Shown: positions 19,548 through 30,341, counted from the stretch's first letter. The stretch is DNA of 64,000 bases from Nocardioides sp. Root122 (GCF_001425025.1 NZ_LMDE01000009.1:263357-327356); one strand, 5' to 3'. Numbers and translations are program-made. Notes: generated from the sequence alone by a model not told the origin.

Positions 19548-20768
19548 ATGGCCCACTACCGAGCACTCGGGCGGCTGCCGCGCCAGCGGCACACCCAGCT
19601 GCGCGACGACGACGGCCACCTGTTCCGCGAGGAGCTGATGGGGGAGGAGGGCTTCTCCTCCGACTCCTCGCTGCTCTACCACCGCGGCGTCCCCAGCGCG
19701 ATCACGGACAGCCAGGTCTGGGAGCTGCCCGACCAGACGCGCACGCCCAACCACCCGCTCAAGCCGCGCCACCTCACGCTGCACGACCTGCAGACCGGCA
19801 CCTGCCCGGTGGAGGGCCGACGGATGGTGCTCGGCAACAACGACGTCCGGATCGGCTACGTCGTCACCGGGACCGAGCCGTCCCCGCTCTACCGCAACGC
19901 CATCGGCGACGAGTGCGTCTACGTCGAGTCCGGCAGCGGCACCGTCGAGACCGTCTTCGGCGCCATCGCCTACCGGGCCGGGGACTACGTCATCGTCCCC
20001 CGCGCGACCGACCACCGCTGGGTGCCGGCCGAGACCTCGCGGCTCTACGCCATCGAGGCGAACTCGCACATCCACCCGCCGAAGCGCTACCTGTCGCGCT
20101 TCGGCCAGTTCCTCGAGCACGCGCCCTACTGCGAGCGCGACCTCGTCGGCCCGACCGAGACGCTCCAGGCCGAGGGCACCGACGTCGAGGTCCTGGTCAA
20201 GCACCGAACGAGCGCGGGCATCGTCGGCACCCGGCTGACGTACGCCACCCACCCGTTCGACGTCGTCGGCTGGGACGGCTGCCTCTACCCCTACACGTTC
20301 AACATCGAGGACTTCATGCCGATCACCGGCAAGGTCCACCAGCCGCCGCCGGTGCACCAGGTCTTCGAGGGCTGGAACTTCGTGATCTGCAACTTCCTGC
20401 CCCGCAAGGTCGACTACCACGACCTCGCGATCCCGGTCCCCTACTACCACTCCAACGTCGACTCCGACGAGGTGATGTTCTACGTCGGCGGCGACTACGA
20501 GGCCCGCAAGGGCTCGGGCATCAATGTCGGCTCCATCAGCCTCCACCCGGGAGGGCACGCGCACGGTCCGCAGCCCAGCGCCATCGAGGCCAGCCTCGGG
20601 GTGCCGTACTTCGACGAGTCCGCGGTGATGGTCGACACCTTCGCCCCGCTCGAGCTCGGTGAGGGCGGCCTCGCCGTCGAGGACCCGGCCTACGCCTGGA
20701 CCTGGGCGGGACGTGGCCCCGACGCCGGCGACGGCGACGGCGGGCCGGCGGTCTTCAGCAACAGCTGA
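19548..20768 (+). CDS. hmgA: homogentisate 1,2-dioxygenase
   Basis: Non-haem iron ring-cleaving dioxygenase converting homogentisate to maleylacetoacetate, 406 residues in the cupin fold. The C-terminal iron site region is intact: [17 protein letters not shown] followed by [32 protein letters not shown] is also diagnostic. A GGAG site lies seven bases before the ATG. Divergent from the fahA operon across a 65-bp region carrying a palindrome. Confidence 0.95.
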   Translation: MAHYRALGRLPRQRHTQLRDDDGHLFREELMGEEGFSSDSSLLYHRGVPSAITDSQVWELPDQTRTPNHPLKPRHLTLHDLQTGTCPVEGRRMVLGNNDVRIGYVVTGTEPSPLYRNAIGDECVYVESGSGTVETVFGAIAYRAGDYVIVPRATDHRWVPAETSRLYAIEANSHIHPPKRYLSRFGQFLEHAPYCERDLVGPTETLQAEGTDVEVLVKHRTSAGIVGTRLTYATHPFDVVGWDGCLYPYTFNIEDFMPITGKVHQPPPVHQVFEGWNFVICNFLPRKVDYHDLAIPVPYYHSNVDSDEVMFYVGGDYEARKGSGINVGSISLHPGGHAHGPQPSAIEASLGVPYFDESAVMVDTFAPLELGEGGLAVEDPAYAWTWAGRGPDAGDGDGGPAVFSNS

Positions 20769-20773
20769 GCGGC

Positions 20774-20789
20774 CCACCCCCTCGGGTGG
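20774..20789 (+). terminator. weak terminator after hmgA
   Basis: Six-bp stem CCACCC/GGGTGG with a 4-nt loop, five bases after the hmgA stop and directly before the zwf promoter. Short, so tentative. Confidence 0.35.
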
Positions 20790-20806
20790 TCGTTAGCGTG
20801 GCGAGC

Positions 20807-22213
20807 ATGACCGCCGACCTGCCGCCCTGCGTCTTCCTGCTCTTCGGGGCCCGCGGCGACCTCGCGGCGCGCAAGCTGTTCCCCGGCCTCTACCGGCTCG
20901 CCGCCGCCGGGCGGCTGCCGCAGGACTACGCCGTGGTCGGCAGCGGGCGGCACTCGCCGGGCTCCGACGACGACTTCCGCGAGGAGGTGCTCGGCGGTCT
21001 GCGCGACAGCGTCGACGACCTCGACGAGGACGTCGCTCGCGACCTGCTGGACCGGGTGTCGTTCCAGACCTCCGACGCCGACGACGGCGCCGACCTGGCC
21101 GCGCGGGTCCGCGAGGTCGAGAGCGACCTCGGCGGCGAGGTGCTCCGTCTCGTCTACCTGTCGGTGCCGCCGACCGCGATGTCCGGGATGGTCGGCATGC
21201 TCGGGCGTGAGGGGCTCGCCGAGCGCGCGCGCCTGGTGATCGAGAAGCCCTTCGGGCTGGACCTCGCGTCGTTCGAGGAGCTCGACCGCGACGTGCACGA
21301 GGTGTTCGACGAGGAGCAGGTGTTCCGCATCGACCACTTCCTCGGCAAGGAGGCCGTGCAGAACCTGCTCGCGCTGCGCTTCGCCAACGCGCTCTTCGAG
21401 CCCGCGTGGGACCGGCGCAGCATCGCCTCCGTGCAGGTCGACGTGCCGGAGACGCTGGAGATGGAGGGTCGTGGCTCGTTCTACGAGTCCACCGGCGCAC
21501 TGCGCGACATGGTCTCGACCCACCTCTTCCAGATCGTGGGCGCCGTCGCGCTCGAGGACCCGGGGGAGTGGTCCGCGCAGGCGGTCCGCCGGGCGCGGGC
21601 CGCGGTCTTCGAGGACGTACGCCTCCTCGACCCGTCGCGCGTCGTCCTCGGCCAGTACGACGGCTACCGCGACGAGGAGGACGTCGACGAGGACTCGACC
21701 GTGGAGACGTTCGTAGCCCTCGAGGCGTGGGTCGACAACGAGCGCTGGCGCGGGGTCCCGTTCCACCTCCGCACCGGCAAGGCGATGGCCGAGACCCGTC
21801 GCACCGTCACGCTGCGGTTCCGCGGCCCGGACTCCACGGTGTTCGGTGACGCCGGCGCGCCCGACGAGCTCGTCCTCGAGCTGACCGACGAGGCCCGCGT
21901 GCAGGTCGACCTGCTCGGCAAGCGGCCCGGTCCCGAGATGGAGCTCGCACCGGCCACGATGCGCCTGGACCTCGGCGAGGAGCTCCCCGAGGCCGAGCCG
22001 CTGGAGGCCTACGAGCGGCTCCTGCTCGACGTGCTGGAGGGCGACCACACCCTCTTCGCCCACGCCGACGAGACGCGGCGGCTGTGGGAGGTCTGCCAAC
22101 CCGTCCTCGAGGACCGTCCCGAGCCACTGCCGTACGACCGCGGCTCGTGGGGTCCGTCCGCGGCGCTCGACCTCCCCGGCAGCGGCTGGCGGCTCGGACG
22201 GGACGGGCGGTGA
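20807..22213 (+). CDS. zwf: glucose-6-phosphate dehydrogenase
   Basis: NAD(P)-dependent oxidation of glucose 6-phosphate at the head of the pentose phosphate pathway, 468 residues. The nucleotide-binding turn reads [11 protein letters not shown], where most family members have Ser and Lys instead of Arg and Ala. The active-site [13 protein letters not shown] carries Phe for the usual Tyr. I start at the ATG at 20807, where TAGCGT (20794-20799) gives a leaderless promoter; an upstream GTG at 20786 would lie across it. Overlaps the GH15 gene by GTGA. A second, canonical zwf may exist elsewhere. Confidence 0.9.
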   Translation: MTADLPPCVFLLFGARGDLAARKLFPGLYRLAAAGRLPQDYAVVGSGRHSPGSDDDFREEVLGGLRDSVDDLDEDVARDLLDRVSFQTSDADDGADLAARVREVESDLGGEVLRLVYLSVPPTAMSGMVGMLGREGLAERARLVIEKPFGLDLASFEELDRDVHEVFDEEQVFRIDHFLGKEAVQNLLALRFANALFEPAWDRRSIASVQVDVPETLEMEGRGSFYESTGALRDMVSTHLFQIVGAVALEDPGEWSAQAVRRARAAVFEDVRLLDPSRVVLGQYDGYRDEEDVDEDSTVETFVALEAWVDNERWRGVPFHLRTGKAMAETRRTVTLRFRGPDSTVFGDAGAPDELVLELTDEARVQVDLLGKRPGPEMELAPATMRLDLGEELPEAEPLEAYERLLLDVLEGDHTLFAHADETRRLWEVCQPVLEDRPEPLPYDRGSWGPSAALDLPGSGWRLGRDGR

Positions 22214-24066
22214 CCGAGCGAGGGGCCGACGTGCTGGCGATCGCCGACCACGGGCTCGTGGGTGACCTGCGCACCGCGGCCCTCGTCGGCACCGACGGCA
22301 CCATCGACTGGTTCTGCCCCGGCCGCTTCGACGCCCCGAGCGTCTTCGCCGCCATCCTCGACCCCGACGCCGGCTCGTGGCGGATCGGTCCCGACGACCC
22401 CGACGCGCGGAGCCAGCAGTACTACCACCCGGAGACGAACATCCTCGTCACCCGCTTCATGACCGAGCACGGGGTGGTGGAGGTGCAGGACTTCATGCCG
22501 GTCCTGCGACCGCACGACCCCGAGCACCGACAGCGGCTGGTGCGCCGCGTCGTCGGCCTGCGCGGGTCGGTCGACCTGACGATGCGGATGGCGCCGCGGC
22601 CCGACTACGGGCTCACCGAGCCCGACCTCACCCGCGACGACGACGTGGTGCGGTTCGCCGACGGCCAGGTGCACCTCGCCCTGTCCAGCACCGTCCCTCT
22701 GGAGGTCGACGACGCCGCCGCGACCGCGACCGTCGGCCTGACCACGGGCGAGACCGCCCTGTTCGTCCTCGAGGTGCTCGCCCCCGGTGAGCCGGCGCGG
22801 GGGTGCACCCTGGACGACGTCTCGGAGCTCTTCGACGCCACCGCGCGCTTCTGGCGGTCGTGGCTGGCGCAGAGCACCTACACCGGGCGCTGGCGCGAGT
22901 GGGTCGACCGCTCCGCGCTGACCCTCAAGCTGCTGTGCCACGAGCCGAGCGGCGGCATCGTCGCCTCGCCGACGACGAGCCTGCCCGAGCGGATCGGCGG
23001 CAGCCGCAACTGGGACTACCGCTACGTGTGGGTGCGCGACGCCGCGTTCAGCGTCTACGCGTTGCTGCGTCTCGGCTTCACCGACGAGGCGCGGGCGTTC
23101 GTGCGGTTCCTGTCCGAGCGCATCGGGGAGGCGGCCGAGCAGGACGACGACGCCCTCGACCGCCTCGGCCCCCTGCGGGTCCTCTACGACCTCGACGGCC
23201 AGATCCCGCACGAGCGCGAGCTCGACCACCTCGCGGGGCACCGCGGCTCCCGGCCGGTGCGTGTCGGCAACGGCGCCGTGGACCAGCTCCAGCTGGACGT
23301 CTACGGCGAGCTCATCGACTCGGTCTACCTCTTCGACAAGCACGGACGTGGGATCAGCCACGACGCGTGGGGCGACCTGCGCCGCGTGGTCTCGTGGCTG
23401 ATGGACAACTGGGAGCGGCCCGACGCCGGGATGTGGGAGATCCGCGACGAGCCGCGCACGCACACCACGTCGCTGGTGATGTGCTGGGTCGCGGTCGAGC
23501 GGATGATGCGCATCGCCCGACGACGCGGGCTGCCGGGCGACCTCACCGAGCTCGCCGCGGTCCGCGACGCGATCTACGAGCGCGTGATGACCGACTGCTG
23601 GAACGACGAGCTCGGGGCCTTCACGGCGGGACCCGGCAGCGACGTCCTCGACGCGGGCGCCCTGCTCATGCCGATGGTCAAGATGGTCGCGCCCGACGAC
23701 CCGCGCTTCCTCGCCACGCTCTCCCGGGTCGAGGAGCGGCTGGTGTCCGACAGCCTGGTGCTGCGCTACGACCCGCAGCTCTTCGGCGACGGGGTGTCCG
23801 CCGACGGCGACCGTGACGGCGTACCCGAGGACGAGGGCACGTTCTCGCTGTGCTCGTTCTGGTACGTCGAGGCGCTCACCCGGGCCGGCCGGCTGGGCGA
23901 CGCGCGCCTCGCGCTGGAGAAGATGTTCACCTACGCCAACCACCTCGGGCACTACGCCGAGCAGGTCGGGCTCAACGGCGAGCAGCTCGGCAACTTCCCC
24001 CAGGGGTTCACGCACCTGAGCCTGATCAGCGCGGTGATCAACCTGGACCGTAGCCTCGACGCATGA
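22210..24066 (+). CDS. GH15 glycoside hydrolase (trehalase/glucoamylase type)
   Basis: Cytoplasmic (no signal peptide) (alpha/alpha)6-barrel hydrolase of 618 residues. An N-terminal beta-sandwich begins [17 protein letters not shown], then [14 protein letters not shown] near residue 265. The acid-side region is [14 protein letters not shown] and the base-side Glu region is [17 protein letters not shown]. Mycobacterial relatives hydrolyse trehalose, so trehalase is the leading guess. Coupled to zwf by GTGA, which would send released glucose into the pentose phosphate route after phosphorylation. Confidence 0.85.
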   Translation: MTERGADVLAIADHGLVGDLRTAALVGTDGTIDWFCPGRFDAPSVFAAILDPDAGSWRIGPDDPDARSQQYYHPETNILVTRFMTEHGVVEVQDFMPVLRPHDPEHRQRLVRRVVGLRGSVDLTMRMAPRPDYGLTEPDLTRDDDVVRFADGQVHLALSSTVPLEVDDAAATATVGLTTGETALFVLEVLAPGEPARGCTLDDVSELFDATARFWRSWLAQSTYTGRWREWVDRSALTLKLLCHEPSGGIVASPTTSLPERIGGSRNWDYRYVWVRDAAFSVYALLRLGFTDEARAFVRFLSERIGEAAEQDDDALDRLGPLRVLYDLDGQIPHERELDHLAGHRGSRPVRVGNGAVDQLQLDVYGELIDSVYLFDKHGRGISHDAWGDLRRVVSWLMDNWERPDAGMWEIRDEPRTHTTSLVMCWVAVERMMRIARRRGLPGDLTELAAVRDAIYERVMTDCWNDELGAFTAGPGSDVLDAGALLMPMVKMVAPDDPRFLATLSRVEERLVSDSLVLRYDPQLFGDGVSADGDRDGVPEDEGTFSLCSFWYVEALTRAGRLGDARLALEKMFTYANHLGHYAEQVGLNGEQLGNFPQGFTHLSLISAVINLDRSLDA

Positions 24067-25289
24067 CCGGAGTCGCCACCAGCACGGCGACCCCACGGTC
24101 CGTCGCGCTGATCCCCCTCGTCCTGGCCATGCTCTCGATGATCGGGCCGTTCAGCATCGACACCCCGTTCCCGGCGTTCTCGGAGATGGGCCGGAAGCTC
24201 GACGCCTCCGTCGGCCAGCTCCAGCTGGTGGTCACCGCGTACCTCCTGTCGTTCGCGGCGATGAGCGTGTTCCACGGCCCGCTGTCCGACGCGATCGGGC
24301 GCCGCCCGGTCATCGTCGGCTCCCTGCTGGTGTACGCCGTCGCGTCCGTCGCGTGTGCGTTCGCGCCGACGCTGGAGCTGCTGCTCGTCGGCCGCGTCGT
24401 GCAGGGCCTCGCTGCGGGCGGGTCGACGATCGTGAGCCGCACGATCATCCGCGACATGTTCGACGGGCCCGAGGCCCAGCGGCTGATGAGCCAGGTCGCG
24501 GTGATCTTCGGGCTCGCGCCCGCCGCGGCGCCGGTCGTCGGCGGGCTGCTGGTCCAGGTCGGGCCGTGGGAGACGGTCTTCTGGTTCATGGCCGCCCTCG
24601 CGCTCGTGCTGGTCGGCCTGACGGTCGCGCTCCTCCCCGAGAGCCACCCGCCGGAGCGACGCGTGCCCCTGCGGGTCGGCGAGATCGTCCGCGGCCTCAC
24701 CGCGGTGCTGCGGGTCCCGGCGTTCCACCGGATGGCGTGGGCCGGCACGCTCGTGTTCGGCGCCCAGTTCCTCTACATCGGCGGTGCCGCGATCTTCGTG
24801 GTCGACCTGCTCGGCGAGGGCGAGCTCGACTTCTGGAAGCTGTTCCTCCCGATGATCGGGGCGATGGTCGTCGGGTCCGTCGTCAGCGGTCGCCTGGGCC
24901 GGATGGTCACCAGCCCGCGCCTGGTCTCGGTGGGCTACGCCGTCAGCACGGCGGGCGCCCTCCTCGGCATCGCGGTCGCCCTCACGCCCGCCGGCGAGGT
25001 GCTGCCGTGGGCCGCCCTCGGCATCTCGCTCGTCGCCTTCGGCAACGGCCTGGCCTTCCCCAACATCCAGCTGCTGATGCTCGACCTCGTGCCCACCCGC
25101 CGCGGCGCGGTGATGTCCGCGTCGTCGTTCGTCACACTGGTGTTCAACGCCGCCAGCGCTGCCCTCCTCGCGCCGTACGCCGGTCGCTCGGTGCTCGGCT
25201 TCGCGGTGGCGGCTGCCGTGTGCGTGGTCCTCGGCTGGGGGTTCTGGCGCTGGCACCAGCACGCCGAGCGCCGGGCCGTCGCGGCCTGA
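24063..25289 (+). CDS. Bcr/CflA-type MFS drug-resistance transporter
   Basis: Twelve-helix major facilitator of 408 residues, drug:H+ antiporter 1 branch. It begins ALIPLVLAMLSMIGPFSIDT and has GPLSDAIGRRPVI in loop 2-3 and the antiporter motif GLAPAAAPVVGGLL in helix 5. Starts within the stop of the GH15 gene (ATGA), so it is the third gene of the zwf operon. That context gives no clue to substrate. Confidence 0.87.
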   Translation: MTGVATSTATPRSVALIPLVLAMLSMIGPFSIDTPFPAFSEMGRKLDASVGQLQLVVTAYLLSFAAMSVFHGPLSDAIGRRPVIVGSLLVYAVASVACAFAPTLELLLVGRVVQGLAAGGSTIVSRTIIRDMFDGPEAQRLMSQVAVIFGLAPAAAPVVGGLLVQVGPWETVFWFMAALALVLVGLTVALLPESHPPERRVPLRVGEIVRGLTAVLRVPAFHRMAWAGTLVFGAQFLYIGGAAIFVVDLLGEGELDFWKLFLPMIGAMVVGSVVSGRLGRMVTSPRLVSVGYAVSTAGALLGIAVALTPAGEVLPWAALGISLVAFGNGLAFPNIQLLMLDLVPTRRGAVMSASSFVTLVFNAASAALLAPYAGRSVLGFAVAAAVCVVLGWGFWRWHQHAERRAVAA

Positions 25290-25312
25290 GAGCCGGCGGA
25301 CCCGCCGAGCCC

Positions 25313-27238
25313 TCAGGACGTCCAGGCGCGCCAGAGGGCGGCGTACTCCCCGTCGAGGTCGAGGAGCTCGTCGTGGCTGCCGAGCTCCACGATCCGCCCG
25401 TCGAGGACGACCGCGATGCGGTCGGCGTCGTGGGCGGTGTGCAGCCGGTGCGCGATCGCGACGACCGTACGCCCCTCCAGCAGGCTGTTCATCGACCCTT
25501 CGAGCGTGCGGGCCGTGCGCGGGTCGATGAGCGAGGTCGCCTCGTCGAGCACGAGCGTGTGGGGGTCGGCGATGATCAGCCGCGCGAGCGCGACCTGCTG
25601 GGCCTGGGCAGGCGTGAGGGACTGGCGACCCGATCCGATGACGGTGTCGAGCCCCTCGGGCAGCCGCTCCACCCAGGCCTGGGCGCCGACGGCGCGCAGC
25701 GCGGCGCGGACCGCGTCGTCGTCGGAGTCCTCGCGCGCGAGCACGACGTTGTCGCGCACGGTGCCGATGAAGACGTGGTGCTCCTGCGTCACCAGCGCCA
25801 CCTCGGTGCGCAGCACCTCGAGCGGCAGGTCGACGAGGTCGACGCCACCCACGCGGGCGGTGCCGGTGCGCGGCCGGTTGATGCCGGACAGCAGCCGGCC
25901 GAGGGTCGACTTGCCCGAGCCGCTGGGGCCGACCACCGCGAGCCGCTCGCCGGTGCGCAGCCGCAGGTCGACGCCGTGCAGCACGTCGTGGCCCTCGCGG
26001 TAGGCGAAGCGCAGGTCCGTGCCCACCAGCTCGACGCCGTCGGGGAGGCGGTCACCGGCCTCGCGGTCGGGGGCCACCTCGGCGATGCCGAGCAGCCGGC
26101 TCGTCGACGCGGCGCCCACCTGGAGGCGGTCGACCTCGCCGATGACGGCGTCGAGCGGCTCGCTGAGCGCGACGACGTAGAGCATCGCGGCGGTGATCTG
26201 GCCGAGGTCGACCCAGCCGCGGCTGTAGCCGTAGGCGCCCACCACGAGGGTGACGACCTGCGGCACCTGGAAGGCGCCGTTGAGCGCGGCGAACAGCACG
26301 TTGCGCAGGGTCATGCCGTAGCGCTCGGCCTGCGCCGAGACCTCGATGTCGTCGCCGCCCGCGCGGACCCGGCGCCCCGACAGCCCCAGCGCCTCGACGG
26401 TGCGGGCGCCCTCGACGGTCTCGGTGAGCGTGGTGTTGATGCGGGAGTACGTCGCCCCCTCGGTGATGTAGGCCTTGGGCGCGCGCCGCAGGTAGGTGCG
26501 CACCGCCGGCGTGCACAGCGCGAAGACCACCAGGGCGGGCAGGGCGAGGACCAGAGAGTTCAGCAGCATCGCCACCACCGACAGCACGACCGTCAGCAGG
26601 GAGATCAGCAGCCGGGGCACGCCCCACTGGACGGAGCGGGCCATGGTGCCGACGTCGCGGGTCACCCGCGTGACGAGGTCGCCGGTGCTCGCGCCCTCGA
26701 CCCGGCCGATGGGCAGGCGCAGGATCGTGCCGACGACGTACTCGCGTGCGGAGGCCAGCAGGTCCTGGCCGAAGTGGGTGGAGGTGCGCTGGGCGCCGAA
26801 GGTGAAGAGGGCCTGCAGCACCACGACACCGACGACGGTGAGCGCGAGCCGGTCGAGGCCGTCGACCGCGGCGCCCTGCGACTGGACCCGGTTGACCAGG
26901 GCGCCGAGCAGGCGCGGCACCACCAGGGCCGAGGCGGCCGCCAGCGCGTTGAGGAGCACGAGGAGAGCGAACGAGCGCTTGCGGCTCCGCACCAGGTCGC
27001 CGAAGAACGCCAGCACTGCGTGGTTGCCGGACACCGGCCACCCGCGGACCGGGTTGCGTGACGCCTCGTAGACGTCCTCGGCGCGCTGGCGGCGCAGGTC
27101 GTGCCGCTGCCGCAGCGCCCGACCGCGCTCGCGGACGCCGCCGTGCTGGGGCGGGCGCAGCTCGTCGGGGATCGCGGGCGGGTCGTTGGACCGGTCGCGC
27201 CAGGTCTCGGCCGACGTGGCGAGGAGGTCGGTGCTCAT
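25313..27238 (-). CDS. ABC exporter half-transporter with intact Walker motifs
   Basis: Type IV ABC exporter subunit of 641 residues: a roughly 75-residue hydrophilic N-terminus, six membrane helices (about 85-360), then an ATPase domain. Walker A GPSGSGKST, Walker B LVLDEATSLID and switch His in AIAHRLH are intact, but the signature LSGGQ is replaced by LTPAQ. This complements the upstream gene, which keeps LSGGQ but has lost the other motifs, so the two form a heterodimer with one working ATP site. Coupled to it by ATGA. Substrate unknown; lipid or drug export is typical. Confidence 0.88.
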   Translation of the reverse strand: MSTDLLATSAETWRDRSNDPPAIPDELRPPQHGGVRERGRALRQRHDLRRQRAEDVYEASRNPVRGWPVSGNHAVLAFFGDLVRSRKRSFALLVLLNALAAASALVVPRLLGALVNRVQSQGAAVDGLDRLALTVVGVVVLQALFTFGAQRTSTHFGQDLLASAREYVVGTILRLPIGRVEGASTGDLVTRVTRDVGTMARSVQWGVPRLLISLLTVVLSVVAMLLNSLVLALPALVVFALCTPAVRTYLRRAPKAYITEGATYSRINTTLTETVEGARTVEALGLSGRRVRAGGDDIEVSAQAERYGMTLRNVLFAALNGAFQVPQVVTLVVGAYGYSRGWVDLGQITAAMLYVVALSEPLDAVIGEVDRLQVGAASTSRLLGIAEVAPDREAGDRLPDGVELVGTDLRFAYREGHDVLHGVDLRLRTGERLAVVGPSGSGKSTLGRLLSGINRPRTGTARVGGVDLVDLPLEVLRTEVALVTQEHHVFIGTVRDNVVLAREDSDDDAVRAALRAVGAQAWVERLPEGLDTVIGSGRQSLTPAQAQQVALARLIIADPHTLVLDEATSLIDPRTARTLEGSMNSLLEGRTVVAIAHRLHTAHDADRIAVVLDGRIVELGSHDELLDLDGEYAALWRAWTS

Positions 27239-29118
27239 CGGACCGCCTCCTCGTCGTCGAGCGCGCGGGCGACCACACGCCGGTAGTCGTCGTTGTCGGA
27301 GAGCAGGTCCGCATGGCGGCCCTCGGCCACGACGGTGCCGTCGTGCAGCAGCACGACGTGGTCGGCGTGGTGCAGCCAGAGCGGGGAGACCGTCGTGACG
27401 ACGGTCGTGCGGCCGCGGCGGGTCTCGGCGACCCGCTCCGCGATCCGGGCCTCGGTGTGGGCGTCGACCGCCGAGGTCGGCTCGACCAGCACCAGGACCG
27501 GGGCGTCGGCCGCGATCGCCCGGGCCAGGACGACGCGCTGGCGCTGACCCCCGGACAGTCCGCGACCCCGCTCGTCGAGCTGGCCCTGCCAGCCCTCGGG
27601 CAGCGCGTCGTAGACGTCCTCGGCGCTGGCCACACGCAGCGCGTGCTCGGCCTGCTCGCGGGTCAGCCGGCCGTGCGGGTCGACGGCGTCCTGCAGCGTC
27701 CCGGCGAACAGCTGGCTGCCGGTGTCGCTGACCAGCACCTGACGGCGTACGTCGTCCAGGTTGGCGCGGGCGAGGTCGACGCCGCCCAGCGTGACCCCCC
27801 ACTCCTGGCGGGCGCGCTCCTCGTCGAGGGCGGCGATCCGGGCGCGCTCCTCGGCGCGGGCGGCGCGGGCACGCCGGGCGGCACGCCCCTTCGTCCCGTC
27901 CTCCTCCTCGGCGGCCACCGGCTCGGTGTCGGCCGGGAGGTAGCGCCCGAGGCGGTCGGCGAGCGCGGCGCTCTGCTCGGGCACACCGCTCACCACCACG
28001 GTGAGGATCCGGGGCGTGACGGTCAGCCCGCTGGCCGCGTCGTGCAGTGCCGCGGTGCCGTCGAGGGCCACCGGCTCGGCAGGGTCGCGCCACGGCGGGC
28101 GCTGCTCGAAGATCGCGATCGCCTTGCGTGCGCTGACCAGCGAGCGCACTCCCTTCTGGGCGAACTCGAAGAAGGTGCGGATCGGCCCGACCATGAAGAG
28201 GCCGTAACCGAGGAAGGTGACGAGCTCGCCGACGGTGAGCGAGCCGGACTGCACCTCGCGGGTGCCCGTCCAGACGAGCGCGACGAGGAACAGCCCGGAG
28301 AGCAGCACGCCGACCGCCTCGACCACGGCCTGCCAGATGCCCGCGGCGACGCCGGCGTCCCGGGCCGACTGCGACTGCCGGTCGTAGTTCGCGCCGAAGG
28401 TCTGCTCGCCGCCGATCCCGCGCAGGATGCGCAGCCCGGCCACGATGTCGGTCGCCATCGAGGTCAGGTCGGAGGTCCGGGACCGCTCGACCTGCTGGCG
28501 ACGGTGCAGCGGGCGCAGCAGCGGCAGCGCCGCGCCGACCAGCACGGGCGCCGCGACGAGGGTGAGCAGGCCGAGCTGCCACGACATCGTGAGGACGATG
28601 AACGCCACGGTCAGGTAGGACACCAGCTGGCCGACCGTGCGCGCGAGGATCTCGGTGAGCGCGCCGAACTCGTCGGAGTCGCTCGAGGCGACGCTCAGCA
28701 CCTCGCCGGTGGGGGAGCGGCGCGGGAGCACGTGCCCCATCTGCGCCACCTTGCGCGTGACCATCTCGAGCGTGCCGTAGAGGCTGACCAGCCAGCTGCG
28801 CACCACGAGCGTGTGGGACACGATGCCGAACACCGAGCCGATCATCACGACGAGCAGCAGCAGCGCTGCCCAGCCCACCAGCGCGGTCGTCGAGCCGCCG
28901 ACGATGCCCTGGTCGACGGCCCGGCCGAAGATCCACGGGCCGAGGGTCGACGGCAGGAACCACAGCGCGTAGCACAGCGAGGAGAGCGCGATCAGCGCCT
29001 TCTGCTGGCCGATGACCCATCGGAGGAAGGAGGCGGGCGACCGGGTGTCGGGGTCCGGGGTGGGGGCGTCGTCCGTGCCGGTGAAGAACGTCGCGATCCG
29101 GGGTGGGAAGTCCTGCAT
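27235..29118 (-). CDS. ABC exporter half-transporter with degenerate ATP site
   Basis: 627-residue ABC exporter partner with six membrane helices (about 25-320). In the ATPase domain the signature [15 protein letters not shown] is perfect, yet Walker A is gone (VVSGVPEQSAALADRLG, no Gly-Lys-Ser), Walker B has lost its Asp (VLVLVEPTSAVD) and the switch His is Ser (TTVSPLW). A charged Arg/Glu-rich insert of about 40 residues follows the dead P-loop. The ATG at 29118 has TAGGGT (29134-29129) upstream. It should donate only its signature to the partner's site. Confidence 0.87.
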   Translation of the reverse strand: MQDFPPRIATFFTGTDDAPTPDPDTRSPASFLRWVIGQQKALIALSSLCYALWFLPSTLGPWIFGRAVDQGIVGGSTTALVGWAALLLLVVMIGSVFGIVSHTLVVRSWLVSLYGTLEMVTRKVAQMGHVLPRRSPTGEVLSVASSDSDEFGALTEILARTVGQLVSYLTVAFIVLTMSWQLGLLTLVAAPVLVGAALPLLRPLHRRQQVERSRTSDLTSMATDIVAGLRILRGIGGEQTFGANYDRQSQSARDAGVAAGIWQAVVEAVGVLLSGLFLVALVWTGTREVQSGSLTVGELVTFLGYGLFMVGPIRTFFEFAQKGVRSLVSARKAIAIFEQRPPWRDPAEPVALDGTAALHDAASGLTVTPRILTVVVSGVPEQSAALADRLGRYLPADTEPVAAEEEDGTKGRAARRARAARAEERARIAALDEERARQEWGVTLGGVDLARANLDDVRRQVLVSDTGSQLFAGTLQDAVDPHGRLTREQAEHALRVASAEDVYDALPEGWQGQLDERGRGLSGGQRQRVVLARAIAADAPVLVLVEPTSAVDAHTEARIAERVAETRRGRTTVVTTVSPLWLHHADHVVLLHDGTVVAEGRHADLLSDNDDYRRVVARALDDEEAVR

Positions 29119-29181
29119 GTCGTGGATGACCCTAGGTGCCGGGACCTGACCGTCTCGACGCAATTACGGGTGAGCCCGGTC

Positions 29182-30276
29182 TCAGGCCGCGCCGTACGCC
29201 GGGTAGTCGGTGTAGCCGGTCTCGGAGCCGCCGTAGAAGGTCTCCGGCTGCGGCACGTTGAGCGGCAGGTCCTCGGCGAGGCGGCGTGGCAGGTCGGGGT
29301 TGGCGATGAAGGACCGGCCGAAGGCGGCGGCATCGATGAGTCCCGCGCGCAGCAGCCGCTCGGCCTTGTCGCGGTCGTAGTTGCCGGCGCCCACGATCGG
29401 GCCGGCGTGGGCCTCGCGCAGGGCGCGGCGGTAGTCCTCGTCGAGGACCGGGCCGCCGGCCCAGTCGGGCTCGGACAGGTGGAGGAAGGCCAGGCCGCGC
29501 GCCCCCAGCTCGCGGGCGACGTACAACCCGGCCTCGGGACCCTCGGGGTCGGTGGTGCCGTTGAAGGACCCGACCGGCGAGATCCGGACCGCGACGCGGT
29601 CGGCGGACCAGGCGCCGACGACGGCGTCGGTCACCTCGAGCATCAGCCGGGCGCGGTTCTCGAGCGGGCCGCCGTACTCGTCGGTGCGCTGGTTGCTGTC
29701 GGCGGCGAGGAACTGGTGCAGCAGGTAGCCGTGGGCGCCGTGGATCTCCACCAGGTCGAAGCCCGCCTCGCGGGCGTTGACGGTCGCGCGGCGGAAGTCC
29801 TCGAGCAGGCGCGGGACCTCGTCGAGGCCGAGCGCCCGCGGGGTAGGACATGCCACGCGCGTCGGGCGACCGTCCTCGCCGCGGACGGTGGTGCGGTTGC
29901 GGAACGGCTCGGCGCTCGCCGACACCGGCAGCGCGCCGTCGTGGAGGGACTCGTGCGAGACGCGCCCGACGTGCCACAGCTGGGCAGCGATCCGCCCGCC
30001 CGCCGCGTGGACCGCGTCGGTGATCCGCCGCCAGCCGGCGACCTGCTCGTCGCTGTGGATGCCCGGGGTGTCCATGTAGCCCTTGCCCTCCGGGCTCACC
30101 TGCGTGCCCTCGGAGATCAGCAGGCCGGCGCCCGCCCGCTGGACGTAGTACTCGCGCATCAGGTCGTTGGGCACGTCGCCCGGGACGGTCGCACGCATCC
30201 GGGTCAGCGGCGCCATCAGGACGCGGTTGTCGGCGCGGACCGCGCCGAGGGTCAGGGGCTCGAAGAGGGAGGGCAC
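29182..30276 (-). CDS. Old Yellow Enzyme-family alkene reductase
   Basis: FMN-dependent NAD(P)H:flavin oxidoreductase of 364 residues that reduces activated C=C bonds. It starts PSLFEPLTLG, has IAAQLWHVGRVSH, the paired active-site His of EIHGAHGYLLHQF, and SNQRTDEYGGPLENR. H-x2-H rather than H-x2-N places it with the PETN-reductase-like group. GTG at 30276 is chosen as the family start; a TTG four codons upstream is possible. Divergent from pirin across a region holding three 11-bp tandem repeats. Confidence 0.93.
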   Translation of the reverse strand: MPSLFEPLTLGAVRADNRVLMAPLTRMRATVPGDVPNDLMREYYVQRAGAGLLISEGTQVSPEGKGYMDTPGIHSDEQVAGWRRITDAVHAAGGRIAAQLWHVGRVSHESLHDGALPVSASAEPFRNRTTVRGEDGRPTRVACPTPRALGLDEVPRLLEDFRRATVNAREAGFDLVEIHGAHGYLLHQFLAADSNQRTDEYGGPLENRARLMLEVTDAVVGAWSADRVAVRISPVGSFNGTTDPEGPEAGLYVARELGARGLAFLHLSEPDWAGGPVLDEDYRRALREAHAGPIVGAGNYDRDKAERLLRAGLIDAAAFGRSFIANPDLPRRLAEDLPLNVPQPETFYGGSETGYTDYPAYGAA

Positions 30277-30308
30277 GAGTCGTCCCAACCGGGGCGGGCC
30301 ACCACGTA

Positions 30309-30341
30309 TTCCGGTCCGGTTCCGGTCCGGTTCCGGTCCGC
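30309..30341. repeat. three tandem 11-bp repeats between OYE and pirin genes
   Basis: TTCCGGTCCGG occurs three times head to tail (30309-30319, 30320-30330, 30331-30341, the last ending in C). The 11-bp period is about one DNA turn and each unit contains CCGG-T-CCGG. Looks like a phased operator shared by the divergent promoters. Confidence 0.7.
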
